Shown here in pieces: positions 1 through 9,028 of a DNA stretch of 64,000 nucleotides. How positions within the stretch are numbered: position 1 is the stretch's first letter; the number at the start of each line of letters is the position of its first letter. The notes below the pieces were generated by a model. That model searched no databases. It was not told the origin of the DNA and saw only the letters and a list, made by a program, of their open reading frames with translations. The position numbers were made by a program, and so were the translations under genes. The DNA is from Streptomyces albiflavescens (GTDB lineage Bacteria > Actinomycetota > Actinomycetes > Streptomycetales > Streptomycetaceae). The stretch spans positions 366,388 through 430,387 of the forward strand of contig NZ_BMMM01000002.1 of the NCBI RefSeq assembly GCF_014645835.1. Direction: 5' to 3'.

Positions 1-24
1 CCGTCATGTGGCCGTCACGCGTCC

Positions 25-116
25 GTCCTCAAGCACGGCCGTCGCACGTCCGTTCTCAAGGGCGGCCGTCCTGTGTCCTCAAGCACGGCCGTCCTACGCC
101 CTCGAGGACGGCCGTC
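25..116. repeat. Four degenerate copies of a 19-bp repeat
   Basis: A 19-bp unit beginning GTCCTCAAGCACGGCCGTC occurs at 25-43, 52-70 (two changes), 75-93 (identical to the first) and, more diverged, at 98-116. Copy starts are 27, 23 and 23 bases apart. The short overlapping open frames here are products of the repeat and have no ribosome binding site. The role is unknown. Confidence 0.75.
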
Positions 117-344
117 ATATGCGGGTACATCCGACCCTGCGCACGCCCTCCGCGTCCAGCCGTCCGGAGGATCGAACATCTCGTCACCCACATGGTCTTG
201 TCCAAGCGGCTGGACAGAGGCTAGCTTCTTCTTGGATAGAAAGCGCTTGCTGTCACGCTCACCAGTGGAGCCTCACACTCACCGTGGGACTCGCGCTCAC
301 CGTGGGGCGTACGCGGCGCGGAACCCGCGTACGAAGGGAATGAC
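117..344. promoter_or_regulatory. Leader of the 345-3471 operon with operator-like palindrome
   Basis: This non-coding stretch contains a partly palindromic GAAAGCGCTTGC at about 239-250, centred on AAGCGCTT with a central CG. That is the style of site bound by LacI-family sugar regulators. A short direct repeat (CTCACCGTGGG) occurs at about 278-288 and 296-306. The ribosome binding site GAAGGGA lies at 333-339, just before the GTG start at 345. Assigning the palindrome to a regulator is inference. Confidence 0.35.
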
Positions 345-1496
345 GTGACACGCAAGACGGTGCGTATCGCCATGAACGGCGTGACGGGACGCATGGGCTA
401 CCGCCAGCACCTGGTCCGCTCGATCCTCACCCTGCGCGACCAGGGCGGTCTCGACCTGGGCGACGGCACCGTGCTGTGGCCCGAGCCCGTCCTCGTGGGC
501 CGCCGCGAGCACGCCCTCGAGGCGCTCGCCGAGCGGCACGGTCTGGAGCACTGGTCGACCGATGTGGACGAAGTCCTCGCCGATCCGACCGTGGACCTCT
601 ACTTCGACGCGCAGGTCACCTCCGCCCGCGAGGAGGCGATCAAGAAGGCGATCGCGGCCGGCAAGCACATCTACACCGAGAAGCCCACCGCGACCGGCCT
701 CGACGGCGCCCTGGAGCTGGCCCGGCTCGCGCACGCGGCCGGCATCAAGCACGGCGTCGTCCAGGACAAGCTCTTCCTCCCCGGACTGCTCAAGCTCAAG
801 CGCCTCATCGACGGCGGCTTCTTCGGCCGGATCCTCTCGATCCGCGGGGAGTTCGGCTACTGGGTCTTCGAGGGGGACTGGCAGCAGGCCCAGCGGCCCT
901 CCTGGAACTACCGCGCGGAGGACGGCGGCGGCATCGTCGTCGACATGTTCCCGCACTGGGAGTACGTCCTGCACGAGCTGTTCGGCCGGGTCACCTCCGT
1001 CCAGGCGCTCACCGCCACCCACATCCCGCAGCGCTGGGACGAGCAGGACAAGCCGTACGACGCCACGGCCGACGACGCCGCGTACGGCATCTTCGAGCTG
1101 GAGGGCGGCGCCGTCGCCCAGATCAACTCCTCCTGGGCCGTGCGCGTCAACCGCGACGAGCTGGTCGAGTTCCAGGTCGACGGCACGGAGGGCTCCGCCG
1201 TCGCCGGGCTGCGCAACTGCCGAGTCCAGCACCGCAGTTCGACCCCCAAGCCGGTCTGGAACCCTGACATCCCGGCCACCTACTCCTTCCGCGACCAGTG
1301 GCAGGAGGTCCCCGACAACGCCGAGTTCGACAACGGCTTCAAGGCCCAGTGGGAGCTGTTCCTGCGCCACGTCTACGCCGACGCGCCCTACCACTGGGAC
1401 CTCCTCGCCGGCGCCCGCGGTGTCCAGCTCGCCGAACTGGGCCTGAAGTCCTCGGCGGAGGGCCGCCGTCTCGACGTACCGGAGATCGCGCTGTGA
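345..1496 (+). CDS. Gfo/Idh/MocA-family NAD(P)-dependent oxidoreductase
   Basis: The 383-residue protein has the layout of the glucose-fructose oxidoreductase/inositol dehydrogenase family. An N-terminal Rossmann fold begins with a GVTGRMG turn near residues 12-18, the family EKP motif is at 112-114, and an alpha/beta catalytic domain follows. The GTG at 345 is chosen because GAAGGGA lies just upstream. The gene overlaps the next one by four bases (GTGA), so the two are probably translationally coupled. The operon partners (DUF993 protein, TIM-barrel isomerase) suggest oxidation of a sugar or cyclitol, but the substrate cannot be read from sequence. It could stand in for the inositol dehydrogenase missing from the iol cluster 24 kb away; that is speculation. 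Confidence 0.9.
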   Translation: MTRKTVRIAMNGVTGRMGYRQHLVRSILTLRDQGGLDLGDGTVLWPEPVLVGRREHALEALAERHGLEHWSTDVDEVLADPTVDLYFDAQVTSAREEAIKKAIAAGKHIYTEKPTATGLDGALELARLAHAAGIKHGVVQDKLFLPGLLKLKRLIDGGFFGRILSIRGEFGYWVFEGDWQQAQRPSWNYRAEDGGGIVVDMFPHWEYVLHELFGRVTSVQALTATHIPQRWDEQDKPYDATADDAAYGIFELEGGAVAQINSSWAVRVNRDELVEFQVDGTEGSAVAGLRNCRVQHRSSTPKPVWNPDIPATYSFRDQWQEVPDNAEFDNGFKAQWELFLRHVYADAPYHWDLLAGARGVQLAELGLKSSAEGRRLDVPEIAL

Positions 1497-2647
1497 CCAT
1501 CCGACTCCCGGACGCGAACGGCCGGTTCAGGACGTACGAGCCGCGCACCGAGCCCCTCGCCCTCGCCACCGGCGCGCCCTTCACCTCCCGTACGGTCTTC
1601 TCAGCCGCGCACGTCGTCGCCGACCCGTACGCGGACGTCTCGCCCGACTCGCCCGCGGCCGTCGACTGGGACGCGACGCTCGCCTTCCGCCGCCACCTGT
1701 GGTCCCACGGTCTGGGCGTGGCCGAGGCCATGGACACCGCGCAGCGCGGGATGGGCCTGGACTGGGCGGGCGCGGCGGAGCTGATCCGCCGGTCCGCCGC
1801 CGAGGCCAGGGCGGTCGGCGGCCGCATCGCGTGCGGCGTGGGCACGGACCAACTGGTGGGCCCGGCGTCCCTGGCGCAGGTCCGGGCCGCATACGAGGAG
1901 CAGCTCGCCCTTGTCGAGGAGTCGGGCGCGCAGGCGATCCTGATGGCGTCGAGGGCGCTGACGGCGGCGGCCTCCGGTCCCGAGGACTACCTCGACGTCT
2001 ACGGCCACCTGCTCCGCCAGGCCGCCGACCCGGTGATCCTGCACTGGCTGGGCCCGATGTTCGACCCGGCGCTCGAGGGCTACTGGGGGTCGAGCGACCT
2101 GGACGCGGCCACGGATGTGTTCCTGCGGGTCATCGCCGCCCACCCGGACAAGGTCGACGGCATCAAGGTCTCCCTCCTGGACGCCCAGCGGGAGATCGAC
2201 CTGCGCCGCAGGCTCCCGCAGGGTGTGCGCTGCTACACGGGCGACGACTTCCACTACCCCGAGCTGATCGCGGGCGACGAGAAGGGTTTCAGCCACGCCC
2301 TGCTCGGCATCTTCGACCCGTTGGGCCCGCTGGCCGCGCGGGCGGTACGGGTCCTGGACACGGGCGACACCAAGGGCTTCCGCGAACTCCTCGACCCCAC
2401 GGTCGAGTTGTCCCGCCACCTCTTCCAGGCGCCGACCCGCTTCTACAAGACGGGTGTCGTCTTCCTGGCCTGGCTGGCCGGACACCAGGACCACTTCACC
2501 ATGGTCGGCGGGCTGCAGTCGGCCCGCTCGCTCCCGCACTTCGCGCGCGCCTACGAACTGGCCGACGGCCTGGGCCTGTTCCGCGACCCGGAGTCGGCCG
2601 AAGCGCGTATGAAGACCCTGCTCGCCCTGTACGGAGTGACGTCATGA
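1493..2647 (+). CDS. DUF993 / dihydrodipicolinate-synthase-like protein
   Basis: This 384-residue protein belongs to the DUF993 group, commonly annotated as dihydrodipicolinate-synthase-like, a TIM-barrel aldolase or lyase fold. The GTG start at 1493 overlaps the stop of the upstream oxidoreductase (GTGA); a longer open frame runs further upstream but that part lies inside the previous gene. It overlaps the next gene by ATGA at 2644-2647, so the three form one tightly coupled unit. A retro-aldol or dehydration step on the product of the oxidoreductase is plausible from fold and context. No function is established from the sequence alone. Confidence 0.85.
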   Translation: MTIRLPDANGRFRTYEPRTEPLALATGAPFTSRTVFSAAHVVADPYADVSPDSPAAVDWDATLAFRRHLWSHGLGVAEAMDTAQRGMGLDWAGAAELIRRSAAEARAVGGRIACGVGTDQLVGPASLAQVRAAYEEQLALVEESGAQAILMASRALTAAASGPEDYLDVYGHLLRQAADPVILHWLGPMFDPALEGYWGSSDLDAATDVFLRVIAAHPDKVDGIKVSLLDAQREIDLRRRLPQGVRCYTGDDFHYPELIAGDEKGFSHALLGIFDPLGPLAARAVRVLDTGDTKGFRELLDPTVELSRHLFQAPTRFYKTGVVFLAWLAGHQDHFTMVGGLQSARSLPHFARAYELADGLGLFRDPESAEARMKTLLALYGVTS

Positions 2648-3471
2648 GTCTCGCCCGCTTCTCCATCAACCAGATGACGGTCAAGCAGCTGTCGATGCCG
2701 GAACTGGTCGAGGCCTGCCGGGAGTTGGGCGTGCCCGGAGTCGGCCTCTGGCGCGAACCCGTTCAGTCGTACGGCGTCGAGGCGACCGCCAAGCTGGTCC
2801 GCGACGCGGGCCTCGCGGTGACCACCCTGTGCCGGGGAGGCTTCTTCACGGCGATCGACCCGGACGAGCGGGCCCGTGCCCTGGACGACAACCGGGCGGC
2901 GATCGACGAGGCGGCGACCCTCGGCACGGACACCCTGGTGCTGGTGTCGGGCGGACTGCCGGCGGGCTCCAAGGACCTGCACGGCGCCCGGGAACGCATC
3001 GCCGACGCGCTGGCCGAGCTGGGCCCGTACGCGGCCGAACGCGGTGTACGGCTGGCCATCGAGCCCCTGCATCCCATGTACGCGTCCGACCGCTGCGTGG
3101 TGTCGACCCTCGCCCAGGCCCTGGATCTTGCGGAGCGCTTCCCCGCCGACCAGGTGGGCGTCACCGTCGACACGTACCACATCTGGTGGGACGACACGGC
3201 CCCCGCCCAGATCGCCCGCGCGGGCGCATCCGGCCGCATCCACACCTTCCAGCTCGCCGACTGGACCACCCCGCTGCCGGAAGGCGTCCTCAACGGCCGC
3301 GGCCAGATCGGAGACGGCTCGATCGACATGCGCGAGTGGCGCTCCCACGTCGAGGCGGCCGGCTACGACGGCCCGATCGAGGTCGAGCTCTTCAACGACG
3401 CGCTGTGGGCTCGGGACGGGCGGGAGGTGCTGGCGGAGACGGTGGAGCGGTTCTTGGAGCACGCGGGGTAG
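2644..3471 (+). CDS. Sugar phosphate isomerase/epimerase (xylose-isomerase-like TIM barrel)
   Basis: The 275-residue protein is a member of the AP-endonuclease-2/xylose-isomerase-like TIM-barrel family. Likely metal ligands include the glutamate of EPLHP at about 140 and the Asp and His of VDTYH at about 175-179, with a final EVELF strand. These are typical of divalent-metal epimerases and isomerases. The ATG at 2644 overlaps the preceding stop. It ends the operon and probably interconverts keto or epimeric forms of the same sugar handled by its two partners. Confidence 0.85.
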   Translation: MSLARFSINQMTVKQLSMPELVEACRELGVPGVGLWREPVQSYGVEATAKLVRDAGLAVTTLCRGGFFTAIDPDERARALDDNRAAIDEAATLGTDTLVLVSGGLPAGSKDLHGARERIADALAELGPYAAERGVRLAIEPLHPMYASDRCVVSTLAQALDLAERFPADQVGVTVDTYHIWWDDTAPAQIARAGASGRIHTFQLADWTTPLPEGVLNGRGQIGDGSIDMREWRSHVEAAGYDGPIEVELFNDALWARDGREVLAETVERFLEHAG

Positions 3472-3537
3472 TACGGCGCGACGACGGTGGCCGGCCGCCC
3501 CGCACGCCGAGGGGGGACCGCCGTCGACGCCGTCGGG

Positions 3538-3951
3538 CTACCTCTGTGACCCGTGGGCGGCCCGCTTGCTCAGGACCGACACGAGCACCGGGATCAGCAG
3601 TTCGATCACCCGGGTCACCGTGGCCGGCGGCAGGCCCGTCTTCTTGGCGACCGCGTTCGCGGCCGGATCGGCGAGACGGGTGAGCAGACCGTCCATCAGG
3701 CCGCCGGTGCCGAGGCCGCCCAGGGTGACCACACCCTGGAGCGGGGCCTCCTGCGCTTCCGCGAAGGCCTGCTGGACCTCGTCGGGGGCCGTGACCGCGC
3801 GGTCCAGGAGGCCTCCGGAGATCTCCGACACCGTCGTGTCCACGAACTCGCGCGCCCCGGACGCATCCCTGCCGAGCAGCCCCTCGATCTCCTGGAGCCC
3901 GTGGTCGCCGAGCTCGTCGAGCACGTCGTGCTGGAGTGACTCATCGTTCAT
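3538..3951 (-). CDS. DUF937 domain protein
   Basis: This 137-residue protein matches the DUF937 family of small, mostly helical bacterial proteins. It begins MNDESLQHDVLDELG, has a Gly-rich stretch (GGLGTGGLMDGLL) near the middle and a conserved C-terminal helix rich in Val and Leu. No signal peptide or membrane segment is evident. It is convergent with the sugar operon on its left and stands alone. The molecular function of the family is not established. Confidence 0.75.
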   Translation of the reverse strand: MNDESLQHDVLDELGDHGLQEIEGLLGRDASGAREFVDTTVSEISGGLLDRAVTAPDEVQQAFAEAQEAPLQGVVTLGGLGTGGLMDGLLTRLADPAANAVAKKTGLPPATVTRVIELLIPVLVSVLSKRAAHGSQR

Positions 3952-4187
3952 GCGGCAAACGCTACGTGTGCCCCGGTTCGTCGGCGCGCCGAAAAGAATC
4001 TCAAAAGACCGTGCAACCCTTCCCGGACCTGGTGGGTCGTACTTGGCATCAGGACTTCTGGAGGGGGATCCGGGGGGATCGCGGGGGTTCTGATACGGAG
4101 GGGAAAGCCGAGGGGCCCGGTCGACGGACCGGGCCCCTCGAAGTTTCTTACGCCGTATCGGCGGTGCTCAGCCGTATCGGCGGTGGC
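3952..4187. terminator. Terminator hairpin downstream of rbsD
   Basis: This intergenic stretch holds a perfect 14-bp stem, left arm 4109-4122 and right arm 4127-4140 (CGAGGGGCCCGGTC and its complement) with a 4-base loop. It is followed on the plus strand by AAGTTTCTT and on the minus strand by a short T run. It most likely ends the leftward ribose operon, whose last codon is at 4188. Confidence 0.8.
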
Positions 4188-4577
4188 TCAGAAGAACACT
4201 CCGCAGCGCAGCAGTACATTCGCGTACGGCCGTGCCTCACCGGTGCGGACGATCAGGCGCGCGTTGGCCGACAGTGTCTTCAGTCTCTCGTGCGGGACCA
4301 GCTCCAGGGCGGGGAAATGTCCCTCCAGCAGCGCCGTCGCCCGAGGGTTCGCCTCGCGGACCTCGGTGGCCGCCGTGGCGCCCTCCACCACGAGTTCGTC
4401 CAGCAGCCCGTCGAGCACCTCCGCGAAGGACGGCACCCCGGCCCGGAAGGCCAGGTCCACCACCCGCGGGCCCGCCGGTATCGGCATTCCCGCGTCGCAC
4501 ACCAGGACCTCGTGCCCGTGCCCCAGCTCGGCGAGCGCGCCCGCGAGATGACGGTTCAGGATTCCGGCCTTCTTCAC
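4188..4577 (-). CDS. rbsD: D-ribose pyranase RbsD
   Basis: The 129-residue protein is typical of RbsD, which interconverts beta-pyranose and beta-furanose forms of D-ribose so that ribokinase can use it. It opens with the family MKKAGILNRHL, in which the His is catalytic, and carries VCDAGMPIP. The C-terminal region is rich in Arg, Tyr and Asn residues (ARPYANVLL), as in the family. The GTG start at 4577 overlaps the rbsK stop by four bases (GTGA), so it is co-translated with ribokinase. It is the last gene of the ribose operon and is followed by a strong hairpin. Confidence 0.95.
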   Translation of the reverse strand: MKKAGILNRHLAGALAELGHGHEVLVCDAGMPIPAGPRVVDLAFRAGVPSFAEVLDGLLDELVVEGATAATEVREANPRATALLEGHFPALELVPHERLKTLSANARLIVRTGEARPYANVLLRCGVFF

Positions 4578-5473
4578 AGTGCCTCGGCCTCTTCGGCGGT
4601 GGGGAAGGACTCCTGCGCCCCCGGCCGGGTGACGGCTGCGGCTCCGACCCGGGCCGCGTACCCGGCGGCCTCTTCCGGGGACTCCCCGCGCCCCAGTCGC
4701 CAGGCCAGCGCCGCCGTGAACGCGTCGCCCGCCCCCGTCGTGTCCACGGCCTCGACCTTCACCGACGGCACTCGGGCGATGCCCTCCGCGGAGGCCACCA
4801 GCGCGCCCTCCGCGCCCAGGGTGACGACCACCGAGCGCGGGCCGAGGGCCAGCAGGGCCGTCGCCCAGTCCTCGGGGGAGTCCCCGAGAGCCGTACCGGC
4901 GATCACTCGTGCCTCGTGCTCGTTCACGATCAGCGGGTCGCAGGCCGCGAGGACCTCGGTGGGCAGCGGGCGCGGTGGTGAGGGGTTCAGTACGAAACGG
5001 CTGCCGGGAGCGAGACCCCGTACGACCTCCACGACCGTTTCCAGCGGGATCTCCAGCTGTGCCGAGACCACCCGGGAGGCCTGGAAGAGGCTCCCTGCGG
5101 CCCGCACGTCCTCGGGCGTGAGCCGGCCGTTGGCCCCCGGCGAGACCACGATGCTGTTGTCGCCGGACGGGTCCACCGTGATCAGCGCGACCCCGGTGGG
5201 TGCCCCGCCGACCAGCACGCCCTCGGTGTCGACGCCGGCCTCGCGCTGCGAGTCGAGCAGCAGCCGGCCGTGCGCGTCGTCGCCGACCCGGGCCAGCAGG
5301 GCCGTTCGGGCCCCGAGGCGGGCGGCGGCGACCGCCTGGTTGGCGCCCTTGCCGCCGGGGTGGACGGCGAGGTCGGAGCCGAGCACCGTCTCTCCGGCCG
5401 CGGGCCTCCGCTCGACCCCGATCACCAGGTCGGCGTTGGCCGATCCCACGACCAGAAGGTCGTAGTCGTACAT
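4574..5473 (-). CDS. rbsK: Ribokinase
   Basis: This 299-residue PfkB-family kinase phosphorylates D-ribose to ribose-5-phosphate. The N-terminal sugar-binding motif GGKGANQA lies at about 40-47. The C-terminal signature DTTGAGDAF, with catalytic Asp about 250, is intact. The ATG at 5473 has GGGAGAC upstream. A 95-base gap with a hairpin separates it from the transporter gene, while rbsD overlaps its 3' end. Neighbours with strong RbsA, RbsB and RbsD character make ribose the substrate with little doubt. Confidence 0.95.
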   Translation of the reverse strand: MYDYDLLVVGSANADLVIGVERRPAAGETVLGSDLAVHPGGKGANQAVAAARLGARTALLARVGDDAHGRLLLDSQREAGVDTEGVLVGGAPTGVALITVDPSGDNSIVVSPGANGRLTPEDVRAAGSLFQASRVVSAQLEIPLETVVEVVRGLAPGSRFVLNPSPPRPLPTEVLAACDPLIVNEHEARVIAGTALGDSPEDWATALLALGPRSVVVTLGAEGALVASAEGIARVPSVKVEAVDTTGAGDAFTAALAWRLGRGESPEEAAGYAARVGAAAVTRPGAQESFPTAEEAEAL

Positions 5474-5510
5474 GAACTGTCTCCCTGTATAGGTGAGTTG
5501 GTGCGCGGGT

Positions 5511-5538
5511 GCGGGCGGATCCCGTCGGATCCGCCCGT
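5511..5538 (-). terminator. Intercistronic hairpin between rbsCB and rbsK
   Basis: A perfect 10-bp inverted repeat GGGCGGATCC / GGATCCGCCC (5513-5522 and 5527-5536) with a 4-base loop lies in the only sizeable gap of the ribose operon. There is no T tract, so it looks like an RNA-stabilising or attenuating hairpin rather than a full terminator. Confidence 0.5.
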
Positions 5539-5568
5539 GCCCGTCTGCCGTCCGGCGGCCGGCGACGG

Positions 5569-7521
5569 TCAGCCGCCGAACCCGGCCACGTTCTCCTTGG
5601 TGACCACCTTCACCGGCACCTTCACCGTCTCCTGGACCTTCTTGCCCTCGGCGGACTTCAGCGCGTTGTCCACCGCGATCCGGCCGAGCTCCTTCGGCTG
5701 CTGGGCGACGGACGCGTACAGCGTGCCCGCCTGGACCGCCTTCAGACCGTCGGGGGTGCCGTCGAAGCCGATGACGGAGACCGACTTGCCCGCCTTGGAG
5801 CCGAGCGCCTTGATCGCGCCGAGCGCCATCTCGTCGTTCTCGGCGAAGACGCCCTGGATGTCGGGGTGCGCCTGGAGCAGGTTCGTCATCACATCGAGCC
5901 CCTTGGTGCGGTCGAAGTCCGCGGGCTGCCGGGCGACGACCTTGATGCCCGGGTAGGCCTTCAGGCCCTCGGTGAAGCCCGCGCCGCGCTCGCGGCTCGC
6001 GGACGTACCGGCCAGGCCCTGCAGGATCACGATCTTGCCCTTGCCGCCCAGCTTCTCGGCGAGCGCCTGGGCGCCCAGCTTGCCGCCCGCGACGTTGTCG
6101 GAGGCGACGAGCGCGGCCGTGTCCGCCTTGTTCACACCGCGGTCGACGCCGACGACGGGGATGTCGGCCTTGTTCGCCGCGCGGACCGCCGGGCCCGCCG
6201 CGTCCGAGTCCACCGGGTTGACGATGATCGAACCGAGCCCCGAACTGGTGAAGTTCTGCAGCTGGTTGGCCTGCTGCGAGGCGTCGTTCTGTGCGTCCGT
6301 GACGGTCAGGTCCACGCCGAGCTTCTTCGCCTCCTGCTGAGCGCCCGCCTTGATCTGGACGAAGAAGGGGTTGTTCAGCGTCGACAGGGACAGGCCCACC
6401 TTCTGGGTCGTCGACGAGGACGAGCCGTTGTGCAGGAAGGACATCGCGCCGACGATCGCCGCCGCGACCACGGCCGCGATGATGTACGTCGCCGCCTGCT
6501 TGCCCTTGCCGCCCGGCGTGCCGGCACCGGCGGCCACCGGAGTCGCCCCGGCCTTGCGCCGCACCGTGTCGAGCAGCACCGCCAGCGCGATCACCACGCC
6601 GATGACGACCTGCTGCCAGAAGGCGGACACGGACAGGAGGTTGAGCCCGTTGCGCAGCACCGCCAGGATCAGCGCGCCGATCAGCGTGCCGGACGCCTTG
6701 CCCGTGCCACCCGCGAGCGAGGCACCGCCGATGACGACCGCGGCGATCGCGTCGAGTTCGTAGCCCTGCGCGGCCTGCGGCTGCGCGGAGGAGAGCCGGG
6801 AGGCCAGCACGATGCCCGCGGCGGCCGCGAAGAGACCGGAGAGGGCGTAGATCGCGAGCTTCTGCTTCTTCACCCGCAGGCCCGACAGACGCGCGGCCTC
6901 CTCGTTGCCGCCGATCGCGTACATGGAGCGGCCGATGTACGTACGGCCCAGGATCACGGCAGTGATCAGGCCCATCACGACCATGACGAGGACCGGCACC
7001 GGCAGCCAGCCGCCGAGGGTGTCACCGAGATGCGAGACCGAGTCGGGGAAGGCGATCGGGCTGCCCTGCGAGATCACCAGGGAGAGACCGCGGCCCACCG
7101 AGAGCATGGCGAGCGTGGCGATGAACGGCGGCAGCTTCCCGTACGCGATCAGTACGCCGTTGACCAGACCGCACGCGATACCGGTGGCGACCGCGAGGAT
7201 CACCGCGATCCAGACCGGGACGCCCTCCGAAGTCGCCATCCAGGCAAGGACGGTGGCCGACAGCGCGGCGACCGAGCCGACCGACAGGTCGATGCCCGCC
7301 GAGACGATCACGAACGTGACGCCGAAGGCGAGGATGGCGGTGACGGCCGCCTGGACGCCGATGTTGAGCAGGTTGTCCGTCGTCAGGAAATCGCCGGACA
7401 GTGCCGACATCGCGATGACGAGGGCGATGAGCGCGGTGAGCGCTCCGTTGTCGAGCAGGAGGCGGCGGACCGCCGAGGCTCCACTCGCGCCCGATGCGCT
7501 CTTGAGCGTGTCAGTGGCCAC
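5569..7521 (-). CDS. rbsC-rbsB: Fused ribose ABC transporter permease and substrate-binding protein (RbsC-RbsB)
   Basis: This 650-residue chain joins two normally separate transporter parts. Residues 1 to about 320 are a RbsC-type permease with many membrane spans. An extra hydrophobic segment lies at about 337-355, followed by a Ser-rich linker. From about residue 373 a full periplasmic-binding-protein domain follows, very like E. coli RbsB (STLNNPFF, NPVDSDA, PADFDRTKG, VFAENDEMALGA, GFDGTPDG). The extra span would place the binding domain outside the membrane, replacing the usual lipoprotein anchor. The GTG start at 7521 overlaps the end of rbsA by 11 bases. Confidence 0.93.
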   Translation of the reverse strand: MATDTLKSASGASGASAVRRLLLDNGALTALIALVIAMSALSGDFLTTDNLLNIGVQAAVTAILAFGVTFVIVSAGIDLSVGSVAALSATVLAWMATSEGVPVWIAVILAVATGIACGLVNGVLIAYGKLPPFIATLAMLSVGRGLSLVISQGSPIAFPDSVSHLGDTLGGWLPVPVLVMVVMGLITAVILGRTYIGRSMYAIGGNEEAARLSGLRVKKQKLAIYALSGLFAAAAGIVLASRLSSAQPQAAQGYELDAIAAVVIGGASLAGGTGKASGTLIGALILAVLRNGLNLLSVSAFWQQVVIGVVIALAVLLDTVRRKAGATPVAAGAGTPGGKGKQAATYIIAAVVAAAIVGAMSFLHNGSSSSTTQKVGLSLSTLNNPFFVQIKAGAQQEAKKLGVDLTVTDAQNDASQQANQLQNFTSSGLGSIIVNPVDSDAAGPAVRAANKADIPVVGVDRGVNKADTAALVASDNVAGGKLGAQALAEKLGGKGKIVILQGLAGTSASRERGAGFTEGLKAYPGIKVVARQPADFDRTKGLDVMTNLLQAHPDIQGVFAENDEMALGAIKALGSKAGKSVSVIGFDGTPDGLKAVQAGTLYASVAQQPKELGRIAVDNALKSAEGKKVQETVKVPVKVVTKENVAGFGG

Positions 7522-9028
7522 GGGTGGCCTCCCTTTCAGTGTTCGTGCTGACGGCGAGGGCCATCACGGAGTCCTGCGTCGCCTCGTCGGCGGAGAGTTC
7601 GCCGGCGATCCGGCCCTGGGCCATCACCAGGACCCGGTCGCTCATGCCGAGCACCTCGGGCAGATCGCTGGAGATCATCAGGACGGCGGCACCGGCGGCC
7701 GTCAGTTCGTTGATCAGCTGGTAGATCTCGACCTTGGCACCGACATCGATGCCACGGGTCGGCTCGTCGAGGATCAGCACCTTGGTGTCGGCGAGCAGCC
7801 ACTTGCCGATGACGACCTTCTGCTGGTTGCCGCCGGACAGGGTGCGTACGTGCTGGCCGAGGCCCGCCATCCGGACGCCGAGCTGCTCGGCGATCCGCGC
7901 GGCGGCCTCCCGCTGGCCCTTGAGGTCGACGAGCCCGCCGCGGGTGGCGGCGCGCATGGTGACCAGGCCGAGGTTCTCCTCGACGGTGGCGTCCAGGACC
8001 AGGCCCTGGCCCTTGCGGTCCTCGGGGACGAGCCCGATGCCGGCCTGCATGGCGGCGTTCACGTCGTGGCGGCGCAGCGCGGAGCCGGCGACCTTCACGG
8101 CGCCCTTGTCGTACGGATCGGCGCCGAAGACCGCTCGTACGACCTCGGTGCGTCCGGCTCCCACGAGCCCAGCGATGCCGACGACCTCACCGGCCCGCAC
8201 CTCGAAGCTCACGTTGTGGAAGACGCCGTCCTTGGTGAGCCCCTCGACGGTGAGCAACGCGGCCCCGGTGTCCGCCCGTTCGCGCGGATACTGCTGCTCG
8301 ATGGACCGGCCCACCATGAGGCGTACGAGTTCGTCCTCGGGCGTGGACGCGGGCACCTGGCCGACGCTCTTGCCGTCGCGGATGACCGTGACCCGGTCTC
8401 CCAGGGCGGCGATCTCTTCCAGATGGTGCGTGATGAAGACGATGCCGACACCGGCCTCGCGCAGTTGGCGCACGATGGTGAAGAGCTTTTCGACCTCTTC
8501 GGAGGTGAGTACCGCTGTCGGCTCGTCCATGATCAGGACGCGAGCGTTCAGGCTCAGCGCCTTCGCGATCTCGACCATCTGCAGGCGTGCGATGCCGAGT
8601 TCGCGCACCCGCGCGCGGGGGGACACGTTCACCCCGACGCGCTTCAGCAGCTCGGCGGCCTCGGCCTCCATCGTCTTGCGGTCGATCATCCCGAAGCGCC
8701 GCGGCTGCCGGCCCAGGAAGATGTTCTCGGCGACCGTGAGATCGGGGACGAGGTTGAACTCCTGGTAGATGGTCGCGATCCCGAGGCGCTCGGAGTCCTG
8801 CGCACCCTGGATGCGGACCTCCTCGCCGTCGACGAGGACGCGCCCGGCGTCGGGGTGGTAGGCGCCGGAGAGCATCTTGATCAGCGTGCTCTTGCCCGCG
8901 CCGTTCTCGCCGAGCAGTACGTGCACCTCACCGCGGCGCAGATCGAAGTCCACGCTGTCGAGCGCGACCACGCCGGGGAAGGTTTTTCGTATGCCCTCGA
9001 TGCGCAGCAACTCGTCCAGGTTGCTCAC
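7511..9028 (-). CDS. rbsA: Ribose ABC transporter ATP-binding protein RbsA
   Basis: The 505-residue protein has the tandem ATPase layout of carbohydrate importers of the RbsA/MglA type. The first half has an intact Walker A (GENGAGKST) and a DEPTAVL Walker B. The second half has the family's degenerate Walker A (GLVGAGRTE) but a good signature LSGGNQQK and DEPTRGID. I chose the GTG at 9028 because it overlaps the regulator stop (GTGA) and has AGGAG six bases upstream; the longer frame starting at 9064 lies within the regulator gene. It powers the fused RbsC-RbsB channel. Confidence 0.95.
   Translation of the reverse strand: MSNLDELLRIEGIRKTFPGVVALDSVDFDLRRGEVHVLLGENGAGKSTLIKMLSGAYHPDAGRVLVDGEEVRIQGAQDSERLGIATIYQEFNLVPDLTVAENIFLGRQPRRFGMIDRKTMEAEAAELLKRVGVNVSPRARVRELGIARLQMVEIAKALSLNARVLIMDEPTAVLTSEEVEKLFTIVRQLREAGVGIVFITHHLEEIAALGDRVTVIRDGKSVGQVPASTPEDELVRLMVGRSIEQQYPRERADTGAALLTVEGLTKDGVFHNVSFEVRAGEVVGIAGLVGAGRTEVVRAVFGADPYDKGAVKVAGSALRRHDVNAAMQAGIGLVPEDRKGQGLVLDATVEENLGLVTMRAATRGGLVDLKGQREAAARIAEQLGVRMAGLGQHVRTLSGGNQQKVVIGKWLLADTKVLILDEPTRGIDVGAKVEIYQLINELTAAGAAVLMISSDLPEVLGMSDRVLVMAQGRIAGELSADEATQDSVMALAVSTNTEREATRGH

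Noticed and set aside
8..348. Overlapping short open frames at the left edge
   Set aside because: They run through the 19-bp repeats and the operon leader, lack ribosome binding sites and give Arg/Pro-rich products.
5509..7551. Rightward 680-codon frame opposite the ribose transporter
   Set aside because: It is an antisense frame kept open by high GC. The composition is Arg/Asp/Gly-rich and the leftward frame is a clear RbsC-RbsB protein.
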